From Dyella_B sp036746095 (GTDB lineage: Bacteria > Pseudomonadota > Gammaproteobacteria > Xanthomonadales > Rhodanobacteraceae): a DNA stretch of 64,000 bases. Below the pieces are notes generated by a model. That model saw nothing but the letters and a program-made list of their open reading frames with translations. It made no database searches and had not been told where the DNA came from. Positions 53,456 to 61,994 of this stretch are shown one piece after another (position 1 is the first letter of the stretch; each line of letters begins with the position of its first letter). The translations under genes and the position numbers were made by a program. Location: positions 1-64,000 of the forward strand of contig NZ_DAIOEU010000013.1 of assembly GCF_036746095.1 (NCBI RefSeq). The letters run 5' to 3'.

Positions 53456-54436
53456 TCAGTGCGCGAGCATGAAATTCGTCAACACTTGCGCGAACGCCTG
53501 CGGCTTTTCCATCTGCGGCATATGATTGCAACCGTTCAAGATGCTGGTGCTGATCGACGGCGCATGCGTGAGGCCGGTACGCAGGCTCTCCAGTGCGGAA
53601 ATGTCGATGATCTTGTCGTCATGGCACCACATGCCGAGCACCGGCATGGTGAGCTTGTCGAGCCGCGTCTGCAGGGACAGCACCTGCGAGTTCTCGCGCA
53701 ATTCGTTGAAGGTGTTGTCGATGAAGGCGCGGTTCTTGATGTTTTCCTGCACGAACACGTCGATGAAGCGACCAGGGATGTGCGGCACGCGTTCGAATGC
53801 CCACGCATTCGCGCGCAGGAAACCGGCGCGATCGTTATAGTCGAAGATGTTCTTGCCGCTCATCGCTTCCTTGGCGAATTCGTTTTCCTTGAACTTCAGG
53901 CCGAATGAATCGACCAGCGCCAGCTCCGCGACATCTTGCGGATGCTCGGCGGCATACACGCCGGCAATCGCACCGCCCATCGAATGGCCCACGATCAGCG
54001 CGTGTTGCAGGTGGAGCGTCTGGATGAAATCGTTCAGGCGCTCGGCCTGGTTGTCGATGTTGTAACTGGCGCCGGCATTGCGCGAGGACTCGCCCCAGCC
54101 AGGAAGATCAGGGATCACCACGTGGAAATGCGCGGTAAGCAATGGCGCCACCGGCAGCCACACTTCCTTGCTCGCCGCAAAGCCGTGCAGCAGCACGATG
54201 GTGGGGCCCTGGCCACCTTCGTAGTACACCCAGCGGGTGTCGCCGGCTTGGACGGCTTTCTTTTCCAGCTGCGCCGCCATCGCTTGCCGATAGAAGTTGG
54301 CTTTCACCAGCCATTGCGGTGCAAACAGATAGCTGCCGCCGCCCACCACGATGATGAGCGCGGCGATGATGCCGATGAATTTCAGGCGGCGGATCAGCAG
54401 GCGTTGCCAGAGGGGGCGGGTGCTGTTGATGTTCAT
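53456..54436 (-). CDS. membrane-anchored alpha/beta hydrolase (lipase-like)
   Basis: Hydrolase of 326 aa with one N-terminal membrane helix (IGIIAALIIVVGGGSYLFA), so the catalytic domain probably faces the periplasm. Oxyanion motif LLHGFAASKE, nucleophile elbow GHSMGG, Asp in GMWCHDDKII and His in GCNHMPQMEKP form a full triad. It resembles Acinetobacter/Pseudomonas-type lipases and esterases; no chaperone gene is near. The start is MNINSTRP; 16 open codons upstream are unconserved. Confidence 0.87.
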   Translation of the reverse strand: MNINSTRPLWQRLLIRRLKFIGIIAALIIVVGGGSYLFAPQWLVKANFYRQAMAAQLEKKAVQAGDTRWVYYEGGQGPTIVLLHGFAASKEVWLPVAPLLTAHFHVVIPDLPGWGESSRNAGASYNIDNQAERLNDFIQTLHLQHALIVGHSMGGAIAGVYAAEHPQDVAELALVDSFGLKFKENEFAKEAMSGKNIFDYNDRAGFLRANAWAFERVPHIPGRFIDVFVQENIKNRAFIDNTFNELRENSQVLSLQTRLDKLTMPVLGMWCHDDKIIDISALESLRTGLTHAPSISTSILNGCNHMPQMEKPQAFAQVLTNFMLAH

Positions 54437-54589
54437 AAGGCGCGTATCCAGGCCATGCGAGAGAGATTGCTTCCTCCCCTGCATGGCAGGGGAAGGTTGT
54501 GGGGTTGTCCGAGCTTGCCGCGATGTCGGGATTGATCGTGAGGCTGCTTCATCCCGCCCCTGCCGTTCACGGCAAGTTTGCGGCGAGCA

Positions 54590-56440
54590 CTAGTGTTTTC
54601 CAGCCTTCGCAAACAGCGCCTCCACCGCCTGCTGCGTCAGCGGGTGATAGCCGTTCTTGGCTTTCGCATACACCTGCTCGGCAAAGGCCAGTCCATCCGG
54701 CGTTTTGCTCAAGGCGCGATATACCGGCATGGTGAGATACAGGCGGCCGATGCGCGTCATGTGTTCCGCTGCAGCCGGCCAGGCGGCTTTGTCGCCGGCA
54801 GCAATCGCGTGCACGTACCAGCGCATGCCGATTTCGGCGTTCGGTGTACCAGTGAGATGCCAGGCTGAATCGAGTTCCTGCATCTTGGCCAGCGGCGGCG
54901 TGTCCGGCAGGCCGTCCAGGAAGTACATCCATTCCTGCGTGTTCCAGTCCTTGGCATCGAGTTTGCCGGCGCGCAGCGTGCCAGCGAGGAACGCGGTGCG
55001 CTCCTTATCGAGGTTATCGAAGCGCAGCGAATCGGGGATCGGCGCGTTCTTGGGTATGCCGGCGTCGTATACCCATGCCTTCACTTCATCCCAGCTCATC
55101 TTGCCCGGGTATTTGTCGATCAGGTTCGGCTTCAAATAATCGAGCATCTGTTCGGTGGTGATGCTCTGGAAGGCAAAGTGGTCGAAATAGCCTTTGAGAT
55201 AATTGTCGAAGGCTTCGCGGCCAAAGCGTTGCTCGAGCGTGCGCAAGAACCACGAGCCTTTGCTGTACGCCACGTCGGAAAGCGTGTCGTCCGCATCGAT
55301 GTTGCCGGGCTTGGGTGCAAGGCGTTGCGCATTCTCCGGCATCTTGCGCAGTTCGCGTTGTAGGCCGTGAATGCTGAGCAGGTCTTCTTCCGTGGCCTGG
55401 CGCTTGCCGTACAGCGCTTCGGTAATGCGGCCCTGCACGTACGTGGTGACGCCTTCGTTGAGCCAGATGTCGCGCCACGATGCCGCGGTCACCAGGTTGC
55501 CCGACCAGGAGTGCGCCAGCTCATGCGCGACCAGCGAGACCAGGCTCTTGTCGCCCACCAGCACGGTCGGAGTGGCGAAGGTCATGTTGGGATTTTCCAT
55601 GCCGCCGTAGGGAAAGCTCGGCGGCAGCACCAGCAGGTCGTAGCGGCCCCAGCGATACGGGCCGTACAACTGCTCGGCGGTGGCGATCATCTTTTCGGTA
55701 TCTTCGAATTCATGCGCGGCCTTGCCGACCACGGAAGGCTCCGCATAGACCGCCGAGCGTGGGCCGGTTTCTTTCACTGCCAGGTCGCCGGCCGCAATGG
55801 CCAGCAAATAAGAAGGAATCGGATGCGTCTGCTTGAAGCTGAAATCGCCATTCAACGGATGCTGCGGATCATTCGGCGCGCTCATTGCCACGCGCATGTC
55901 CTTCGGCGCGGTGACTTGCGCCTCGTAGGTAAAGCGAATGGCCGGCGAATCCTGTAGCGGCACCCAGGAGCGCGCATGGATGGATTCGGATTGCGAGAAC
56001 ATGAAAGGCAGCTTCTTGTCTGCCGTCTGCGCGGGCGGCAGCCATTGCAGGCCGCTCGCGTTCGGCGAGGTGGTGTAGACAATGCGCACTTCATGCGGAT
56101 GCTGCGGCGCCTGGATGGTGAGCTTGCTGCCAAGCTGTTTGTCGCGCGGCGCCAGCGCGTATTTCAACGTGGCAGTTTTGCCGCTTGCGTCCACCGATTC
56201 GACGCTCGCGATGCTCAAATCGCGCGTATCCAGCACCAGCGAAGCCGCCTGGGGATCCTTCCAATCCAGCGTCAGCGTGGCCTGGCCATCGAGCTTGCGC
56301 TGCGGAAAATCGATCTTGAGCTTCAGGTCGAGATGACTGACACGCACCTCGTCCGGTTGGGCATAGGAGTAGGGATCGTTGGCATAGGCGGCCATCGGCA
56401 AGACCAGCGCGCCAAGAGCCAGGGTACGAAGCGGGGACAT
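54590..56440 (-). CDS. M1 family metallopeptidase (LTA4H/cold-active aminopeptidase-like), exported
   Basis: Zinc aminopeptidase of 616 aa with a signal peptide (MSPLRTLALGALVLPMAAYA). GGMEN is at 279-283, HELAH at 306-310 and the third ligand Glu329 (NEGVTTY). The shorter length and C-terminal alpha-alpha domain resemble leukotriene A4 hydrolase-type M1 enzymes, unlike PepN at 17.2 kb. Likely periplasmic or secreted. Start 56440 is the Met of the signal peptide; the longer frame to 56503 lacks support. Confidence 0.9.
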   Translation of the reverse strand: MSPLRTLALGALVLPMAAYANDPYSYAQPDEVRVSHLDLKLKIDFPQRKLDGQATLTLDWKDPQAASLVLDTRDLSIASVESVDASGKTATLKYALAPRDKQLGSKLTIQAPQHPHEVRIVYTTSPNASGLQWLPPAQTADKKLPFMFSQSESIHARSWVPLQDSPAIRFTYEAQVTAPKDMRVAMSAPNDPQHPLNGDFSFKQTHPIPSYLLAIAAGDLAVKETGPRSAVYAEPSVVGKAAHEFEDTEKMIATAEQLYGPYRWGRYDLLVLPPSFPYGGMENPNMTFATPTVLVGDKSLVSLVAHELAHSWSGNLVTAASWRDIWLNEGVTTYVQGRITEALYGKRQATEEDLLSIHGLQRELRKMPENAQRLAPKPGNIDADDTLSDVAYSKGSWFLRTLEQRFGREAFDNYLKGYFDHFAFQSITTEQMLDYLKPNLIDKYPGKMSWDEVKAWVYDAGIPKNAPIPDSLRFDNLDKERTAFLAGTLRAGKLDAKDWNTQEWMYFLDGLPDTPPLAKMQELDSAWHLTGTPNAEIGMRWYVHAIAAGDKAAWPAAAEHMTRIGRLYLTMPVYRALSKTPDGLAFAEQVYAKAKNGYHPLTQQAVEALFAKAGKH

Positions 56441-56595
56441 CGTGCGGCTTCCATGGGAAATCGGGAGCGGCGAGTATGCCACCGAGATTCTATTCTGGCG
56501 CATGGCGGAAGATCGGAGGCGCGCGCGCGGCCTGCCTTTTGCTGATGATTGCCTCGTCAGGCCAATAGAATCAATGTGCTATGAAGGGAGCCAAC

Positions 56596-57426
56596 ATGTA
56601 CATATTTCACCGCATTCGACACTTGGTTCGAGGCATTCGCCATCATGCCTTGCCTATAAAGACCCCGACAATGGAAAGGCCGGTCTGCAATATCTGCGGT
56701 TTCCGTCTTATAGCTCCCATTGAGGTTTTGTCCGAGCGTGAAATGCGCAGTTGCGCCGCTTGCGGATCAACGCTGCGTTTCCGCGCGACCGTGGCAGCCC
56801 TGCAATCTGAATTGGATGGCGATGGTCAGGTTCGCGTCCTTGCGCAAATCCCCAGGCGAAAAAGCCTCAGGGGGATAGGCATGAGCGATTCGGGTGTATA
56901 TGCCCATGTCTTACGGCAAAAGTTCAACTACCTCAACAGTTTCTTCCACACCAGGCCCATGTTGGATATCCGCGCACCGGCTCAGCATTACCTTGGTCAA
57001 TTCGATTTTATCGTCAGCTCCGATGTCCTGGAGCATGTGGATGGTCCGACTGGGCGCGCACTGAGCAATCTGCGCGCGCTATTGAAGCCCGGAGGTCTCC
57101 TCGTGCTCACCGTGCCGTATGGTTTTCACGAGAAAACGATCGAGCATTATCCGGAGCTTCACGATTACCGAATCGAGGGAGACGGTTCCCATCGCGTTCT
57201 TGTGAACGTCACAGAAGATGGCAGGGAGCAGAGATTCAACAATCTTTGTTTCCATGGTGGCGACGGCTCTACTCTGGAGCTGCGAATCTATTCGTACAGC
57301 GATTTGGTTCGGCAACTCGGCGAGGTTGGATTCAAGGACATTCGACTGCACGGTGCCGACTATCCCGAATGGGGCATCATCCATCGGCACCAGCTTGGCC
57401 TGCCGATCACGGCGAGGGCGGCTTAA
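56596..57426 (+). CDS. class I SAM methyltransferase with N-terminal zinc ribbon
   Basis: Protein of 276 aa. Two Cys pairs near the N-terminus (RPVCNICGF and SCAACGS) form a probable zinc ribbon. The methyltransferase core has DFIVSSDVLEHV and LKPGGLLVLTVPYG; motif I is weak. Its composition is less GC-rich and its codons differ from its neighbours (for example ATA, TTA and AAT use), suggesting acquisition by transfer. The closest analogy is methyltransferases of glycan gene sets; substrate unknown. The start at 56596 follows AAGGGAG; the ATG at 56581 does not. The TAA stop lies in the TTAA end of MITE B. Confidence 0.75.
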   Translation: MYIFHRIRHLVRGIRHHALPIKTPTMERPVCNICGFRLIAPIEVLSEREMRSCAACGSTLRFRATVAALQSELDGDGQVRVLAQIPRRKSLRGIGMSDSGVYAHVLRQKFNYLNSFFHTRPMLDIRAPAQHYLGQFDFIVSSDVLEHVDGPTGRALSNLRALLKPGGLLVLTVPYGFHEKTIEHYPELHDYRIEGDGSHRVLVNVTEDGREQRFNNLCFHGGDGSTLELRIYSYSDLVRQLGEVGFKDIRLHGADYPEWGIIHRHQLGLPITARAA

Positions 57427-57684
57427 GGCAACACTGATCACGTATCGCCGTCGTCACCAGCCCTGTCTGTTCGCAGGCCACAGGGCCGTCGGCGAAGGCA
57501 GACTGGCGCATCGTCGAGACGGGGACCTGCGGCATGCGGACAGACAGGGCTGGCCCCAACAGGTTGAATTCAAAGTGATGGGGTGATGTCTGGAAGGCCC
57601 GCAGGCTGCGCCGCGCCACGCGACATACCCTGCGAGCCTTCCAGGCATCATGACGATGGCGATACGTGATCAGTGTTGCCTTAA
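57423..57684. mobile_element. MITE-like element B (262 bp, IS5-type ends)
   Basis: Non-coding element with perfect 27-bp terminal inverted repeats (57423-57449 and 57658-57684) that begin with TTAA, again a YTAR target. Internal stems: 57457-57470 with 57540-57553 (14 bp, extendable), and 57584-57605 with 57629-57650 (22 bp, two mismatches). Core stretch GGCCCGCAGGCTGCGCCGCG is identical to copy A. Ungapped end comparison gives GGnnnCnCTGATC in both. It lies between two converging genes (methyltransferase and pip). Confidence 0.8.
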
Positions 57685-57689
57685 CCGAT

Positions 57690-58640
57690 TCAAACATAGC
57701 GGTCAGCCAGCCGATCCGTCGCGTGCACCAGCACATCGACAATCGCCGGTTCCGACGCCGCGTGCCCGGCGAGCACAACGTGGAAATCCGCCTCCGGCCA
57801 GCCCGCCGCCAGATCGAACGCGTTCTTGACCGGACAGATGATGTCGTAGCGGCCGTGCACGATGGTGGTGGGAATATGGCGCAGCTTCTCCACCTCGCGC
57901 AGCAACTGTCCGGGTTCAAGGAACGCATGTTGGCGGAAATAGTAAGCCTCGATGCGTGCGAGGCTGAGCGCCACTTCCGGCGCGGCAAAGCTTGCCTCGG
58001 TTTCCGGACTTTCTTCGAGCGTGATGCCGGCGCCTTCCCACGCACCCCAGGTTTTGGCGGCTCGAAGCCTTACGTTTTCGTCGTCGCTGGTGAGCCGCTT
58101 CCAATACGCTTCCAGCATGTGGCTGCGTTCTTCTTCCGGTATGGCTGCGGCGTAGCGCTGCCATTTTTCGGGAAGGATCCACGATGCGCCACCTTCTTCG
58201 TAGTACCAGCGGACCTCTTCCGGGCGGCACAGGAAAATACCGCGCAAGACCAGGCCCAGCACGCGTTCGGGATGCGTCTGCGCATAGGCAAGTGCCAGCG
58301 TGGAGCCCCACGAGCCGCCGAACACCACCCATCGCTCGATAGCCATCTGCTCGCGAATGGCTTCGATATCCGACACCAGGTGCCAGGTGGTGTTGTCGGT
58401 GAGATCGGCAAACGGCGTGGAACGCCCCGCGCCGCGCTGGTCGAACAGCACGATGCGATAGCGTTGCGGATCGAAAAAGCGGCGGTGATACGGCGCCAGC
58501 CCGGCACCCGGGCCGCCATGCAGGAAGACTACCGGCAAGCCTTCCGGGTTGCCGCATTCTTCGACGTAGAGTGTATGCCGGCTATCCACCGCGATGCGAT
58601 GCGTGCGATACGGTTCGATCTCGGGATACATCGTGCGCAT
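57690..58640 (-). CDS. pip: proline iminopeptidase
   Basis: Alpha/beta hydrolase (S33) of 316 aa releasing N-terminal proline from peptides. HGGPGAGLAPYHRRFFDP and FDQRGAGRSTP form the oxyanion region; nucleophile elbow GGSWGS; Asp in GRYDIICP and His in LAGHAASEP complete the triad. Start 58640 (MRTMYPEIEPY) has AAGGA upstream; ATGs at 58655 and 58631 are alternatives. Cytosolic. Confidence 0.95.
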   Translation of the reverse strand: MRTMYPEIEPYRTHRIAVDSRHTLYVEECGNPEGLPVVFLHGGPGAGLAPYHRRFFDPQRYRIVLFDQRGAGRSTPFADLTDNTTWHLVSDIEAIREQMAIERWVVFGGSWGSTLALAYAQTHPERVLGLVLRGIFLCRPEEVRWYYEEGGASWILPEKWQRYAAAIPEEERSHMLEAYWKRLTSDDENVRLRAAKTWGAWEGAGITLEESPETEASFAAPEVALSLARIEAYYFRQHAFLEPGQLLREVEKLRHIPTTIVHGRYDIICPVKNAFDLAAGWPEADFHVVLAGHAASEPAIVDVLVHATDRLADRYV

Positions 58641-58654
58641 GGTTGTCCTTGGCA

Positions 58655-58722
58655 TGTGGGCGGGAATGAAATTCCGGCATTCGGAAGTTGTCGGATGGCT
58701 GGAATCATCATCCCAGCCTGCG
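58655..58722. repeat. GGGATG-type intergenic palindrome
   Basis: GTGGGCGGGAATGAAATTCCGGC and the inverted GGCTGGAATCATCATCCCAGCC halves. It lies between the lrp stop and the pip start on the minus strand. Related to 45015-45081 and 61041-61102. Confidence 0.6.
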
Positions 58723-58733
58723 CGTCGCTGCGA

Positions 58734-59249
58734 TCAGCGAACTCGGTCTTCAGAAAGCGAACGCGCCGCATCCCACATGCCGCGTGTGATGGCGCGGTTC
58801 GCATGCGGTGTCTGCAGCACGATCAAGGTGGTGGTGCTGACACTCGAGTGAATTTTCAACAAGCGATCGAGCACGGATTCCAGGTGATTGATCGACATCG
58901 CCACCACGCGCAGCAGCGCCGAATCTTCGCCGGCGAGGCGGCGGCAATCGAGCACTTCCGGGATGTCGGTGACGAGCTTGCCCATGCGCGCGCAGGTGCC
59001 GCCGTCGCAACGCACGCGCACCATCGCTTCGATGCCGAAACCCATGCGCTTGGGTTCGACCACGGCGCGGTACCCGGCGATGATGCCGGCTTCTTCCATG
59101 CGCTTGATGCGCTCGGCCACCGCCGGCGCGGACAGCCGCACCTTGCGGCCCAGCTCGGCGTAGCCCGTGCGGGCATCCTGTTGCAGGGCTTCGAGCAACT
59201 GCCAATCCTTGGCGTCCCAATCGGGTTTCGATTCGTAGGTCACGGCCAC
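58734..59249 (-). CDS. Lrp/AsnC family transcriptional regulator
   Basis: Feast/famine regulator of 171 aa. An N-terminal winged helix (DWQLLEALQQDARTGYAELG, recognition part RLSAPAVAERIKRM) is followed by the RAM effector domain (residues ~70-155). It begins with GTG at 59249. It is divergent from the DMT exporter gene, the usual arrangement for an Lrp protein that controls export of an amino acid. The effector is unknown. Confidence 0.9.
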   Translation of the reverse strand: MAVTYESKPDWDAKDWQLLEALQQDARTGYAELGRKVRLSAPAVAERIKRMEEAGIIAGYRAVVEPKRMGFGIEAMVRVRCDGGTCARMGKLVTDIPEVLDCRRLAGEDSALLRVVAMSINHLESVLDRLLKIHSSVSTTTLIVLQTPHANRAITRGMWDAARSLSEDRVR

Positions 59250-59315
59250 GGGTTGCTATTTCGATCGATGGCGAAACATGGGGATGGACTTCGGATGCAT
59301 TATTCCTCACTCGCC

Positions 59316-59326
59316 AGCCTAAGGCT
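59316..59326. promoter_or_regulatory. short palindrome in the lrp-DMT promoter region
   Basis: AGCCT-A-AGGCT is an 11-bp palindrome in the 116-base gap between the divergent genes. It might be part of an Lrp-type site; the evidence is position only. Confidence 0.25.
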
Positions 59327-59365
59327 AGGATTTATCTCATCCCGGTTCTCCATGTGGATCGACCC

Positions 59366-60289
59366 ATGAACAGTCACGAGCGCCTCGACGGGCGTGCGCT
59401 CATCTACATTGCCATTGCACTGGTTACCTGGTCGTCCGCGTACGCGGCGATCGCGTATGCGCTGGCCTCCTTCACCCCTGGCGAGGTGGCGCTGGCGCGT
59501 CTGGCCATCGGCTCGCTGTGCTTCGTGGTCTTGCTGCGGGCACGCCGCGCCGCGCTGCCCCGGCGCAGCGATTGGCTGCAGCTCGCAGTGCTGGGTGTGT
59601 TCGGCCTCACGGCTTATCACCTGTGCCTCAACTATGCGGAAACGCGTATCGCCAGCGGCACGGCATCGATCCTGATTTCCCTGGTGCCGGCGGTAACCGC
59701 TGCACTGTCGGCGTTGTGGATCGGCGAGCGCATCACGCCGCGCAGCGCGCTGGGTCTCGGCGTGGCCTTGCTCGGCGTGGTGCTGGTGGTGCTCACCAGC
59801 GGCGAGCAAGTGCGCTTCCAGCCGATGGCGGCGCTGGTGTTGATCAGCGTGCTCGCCTCCGCCGTGTTCTTCGTTGGGCAGAAGCCGTTGTTCGCGCGCA
59901 ACGACATGATTGGTGTGACGACATTCGGCTTTCTCGCCGGCACCTTGGGCGCCGTACCGTTCGGCCTCGGTTTGCCGCATGCCTTGACGCTGGCGCCCTG
60001 GTCGCACATCGCTGCGCTGATATGGCTGGGCATTGCGCCGACCTTCGTCGGATATCTCACCTGGAACGCGGCATTGAAGCGTGCGCCGGCGTCGCAGGTC
60101 ACCAGCTTTATTTATTTCTCACCGCCGATTGCCGTGCTGATTGGCTGGGTGTGGCTGGGTGAGCAGCCGGGCTGGCTGACCCTGTTCGGTGGCGCGATTA
60201 CCGTGGGCGGCGTTGCGCTGGCCAATGCCAAGCGGCGCGCGCCAGCGCCGGCCATGCCGGTGGAACCGGCCGCCGCCAAGGAATGTTGA
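59366..60289 (+). CDS. EamA/DMT superfamily exporter
   Basis: Inner-membrane transporter of 307 aa with ten membrane helices in two EamA repeats (ALIYIAIALVTWSSAYAAIA at the start; GVTTFGFLAGTLGAVPFGLG opening the second half). Motifs RIASGTASILISLVPAVTA and YLTWNAALKRAPASQVTSF are typical. Such carriers export amino acids or metabolites. The start is the ATG at 59366; a GTG at 59354 is possible. The divergent Lrp regulator suggests an amino acid substrate. Confidence 0.88.
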   Translation: MNSHERLDGRALIYIAIALVTWSSAYAAIAYALASFTPGEVALARLAIGSLCFVVLLRARRAALPRRSDWLQLAVLGVFGLTAYHLCLNYAETRIASGTASILISLVPAVTAALSALWIGERITPRSALGLGVALLGVVLVVLTSGEQVRFQPMAALVLISVLASAVFFVGQKPLFARNDMIGVTTFGFLAGTLGAVPFGLGLPHALTLAPWSHIAALIWLGIAPTFVGYLTWNAALKRAPASQVTSFIYFSPPIAVLIGWVWLGEQPGWLTLFGGAITVGGVALANAKRRAPAPAMPVEPAAAKEC

Positions 60290-60347
60290 ATCGCCATGCA
60301 TGCCGCATGGATCATCGCTTGATCGACTCGCCTTGGGAGAAAGCTGG

Positions 60348-61037
60348 ATGTACACGCTCTACATCGCCAACAAGAATTACTCCTCCTGGTCGCTGCGGCC
60401 GTGGGTGCTGCTGACGGAGCTGAGTATTCCGTTCGAGGAAAAACTTACGCCATTCCACGGCGGCACCTCGGCGAGCTGGGACGCCTTTCGCAATTTTTCT
60501 CCTACCGGCAAAGTGCCGTGCCTGCATGATGGCGATACGGTGGTGTGGGAGTCGCTATCCATCGTCGAATACGTGGCGGAAAGCCATCCGCGCGTGTGGC
60601 CGGCTGATGCGCGCGCCAGGGCATGGGCGCGCAGTGCGGCGGCGGAGATGCATGCCGGTTTCCAGGAACTGCGTTCGCGCTGCCCGATGAATTGCGGCAT
60701 TCGCATGCGCTTGCATGACATGCCGCCTGGCCTCGCACGTGACGTTGCACGCTTGCAGGAGCTATGGAACGAAGGCTTGCAGCGCTTCGGTGGTCCCTTT
60801 CTGGCCGGCCACGCCTTCACCGCCGTCGATGCGTTCTATGCGCCGGTGGTCTTCCGCATCCAGAGCTATAACCTTGCCGTTGATGATGCGTGCAAGGCTT
60901 ACGTGCAACGCATGCTGGCCTTGTCTTCGATGCGTCGCTGGTACGAGGCCGGGTTACTGGAAACCTGGCGGGATGCCGACCACGAGCAGGAGACGCTGCA
61001 GCAGGGCGTACTGCTGGAAGATCTGCGCGTCGCCTGA
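60348..61037 (+). CDS. glutathione S-transferase family protein
   Basis: Cytosolic protein of 229 aa. The thioredoxin-like N-terminal domain begins YTLYIANKNYSSWSLRPW, with SPTGKVPCL holding the cis-Pro and ESLSIVEYVAE the glutathione-contacting Ser. The C-terminal all-helical domain has FLAGHAFTAVDAFYAPVV. Substrate unknown. GGAG precedes the ATG at 60348; longer in-frame sequence runs inside the transporter gene. Confidence 0.88.
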   Translation: MYTLYIANKNYSSWSLRPWVLLTELSIPFEEKLTPFHGGTSASWDAFRNFSPTGKVPCLHDGDTVVWESLSIVEYVAESHPRVWPADARARAWARSAAAEMHAGFQELRSRCPMNCGIRMRLHDMPPGLARDVARLQELWNEGLQRFGGPFLAGHAFTAVDAFYAPVVFRIQSYNLAVDDACKAYVQRMLALSSMRRWYEAGLLETWRDADHEQETLQQGVLLEDLRVA

Positions 61038-61040
61038 TGC

Positions 61041-61102
61041 GTAGGCTGGGATGAAATCCCGGCCCCACATAGGCATCATTCCCGCGAGAGCGGGAATGAT
61101 GG
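61041..61102. repeat. GGGATG-type palindrome with an internal hairpin
   Basis: GTAGGCTGGGATGAAATCCCGGCC, then a perfect hairpin ATCATTCCCGC/GCGGGAATGAT (61075-61085 and 61090-61100) with loop GAGA. It lies between the converging GST and ubiE genes and may end both transcripts. Confidence 0.7.
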
Positions 61103-61120
61103 CCATGGCGCGCGGTTCAA

Positions 61121-61870
61121 TCAGAACTTGTAGCCGCGATGGATCGCCACGATGCCATTGCTGAGATTGCGCACTTCCACGCGCTCGAAGCCCGCGTTCT
61201 CCATCATGCCCTTCAGCATGTCTTGATCCGGATGCTTGCGGATCGACTCGGCCAGGTACTGGTAGCTGCCTGCATCACGCGCGAACAACTGGCCCAACCG
61301 CGGCAGCACCTGGAAGGAATGGAAGTCGTACAGCTTGCTGAAAAGCTCGTTGCGCACCTTGGAAAATTCCAGCACCAAGGCGCGGCCGCCGGGTTTGAGC
61401 ACGCGGCAGATATCGGCCAGCGCCTTGTCCTTGTCGGTGACGTTACGCAGGCCGAAGGCCATGGTCACCGCGTCGAAGCTGTTGTCCGGAAAGGGCAGCG
61501 CCTCGGCGTTCAACTGCGTCCAGCGCAGGCCGGACACCATCCCCCGATCCGTCATGCGATCGCGGCCGACGCTGAGCATGGCTGCGTTGATGTCGCCTAC
61601 CACCACGTCGCCCTTGTCGCCCACGACCGGTTTGACCAGCGCCGCGATATCGCCGGTACCTCCGGCCAGATCCAGTACGCGATCGCCCGGGCGAATGCCG
61701 CTGATGCTGACGAAGTAGCGTTTCCACACGCGGTGGATGCCGAACGACATCAGGTCGTTCATCAGGTCGTAATTGCGGGCGACCGAGGTAAATACCTGGC
61801 CGACCAGTTTCTGTTTTTCGGCGACCGGCACGTCGCGGAAGCCGAAATGGGTGGTGGGCTGCTCGCTCAT
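61121..61870 (-). CDS. ubiE: ubiquinone/menaquinone methyltransferase UbiE
   Basis: SAM-dependent C-methyltransferase of 249 aa in ubiquinone (and menaquinone) synthesis. Motif I VLDLAGGTGDIAALV, FGLRNVTDKDKALADICRVL and YDFHSFQVLPRLGQLF are diagnostic. The start is MSEQPTTHFGF; 75 open codons upstream overlap the divergent DsrE promoter region. It acts after UbiA (31.2 kb). Confidence 0.97.
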   Translation of the reverse strand: MSEQPTTHFGFRDVPVAEKQKLVGQVFTSVARNYDLMNDLMSFGIHRVWKRYFVSISGIRPGDRVLDLAGGTGDIAALVKPVVGDKGDVVVGDINAAMLSVGRDRMTDRGMVSGLRWTQLNAEALPFPDNSFDAVTMAFGLRNVTDKDKALADICRVLKPGGRALVLEFSKVRNELFSKLYDFHSFQVLPRLGQLFARDAGSYQYLAESIRKHPDQDMLKGMMENAGFERVEVRNLSNGIVAIHRGYKF

Positions 61871-61994
61871 GCGCGCATGGTACAGGATGCATCGAGCGAA
61901 TAAATCGGCCTTATCTGTCATATAGGCAACATGAAGTGGCCTGATGGCGCCGGCCGGCGTAGCCTTCGCGCTGACTTCACGACGGGACGAGAAC

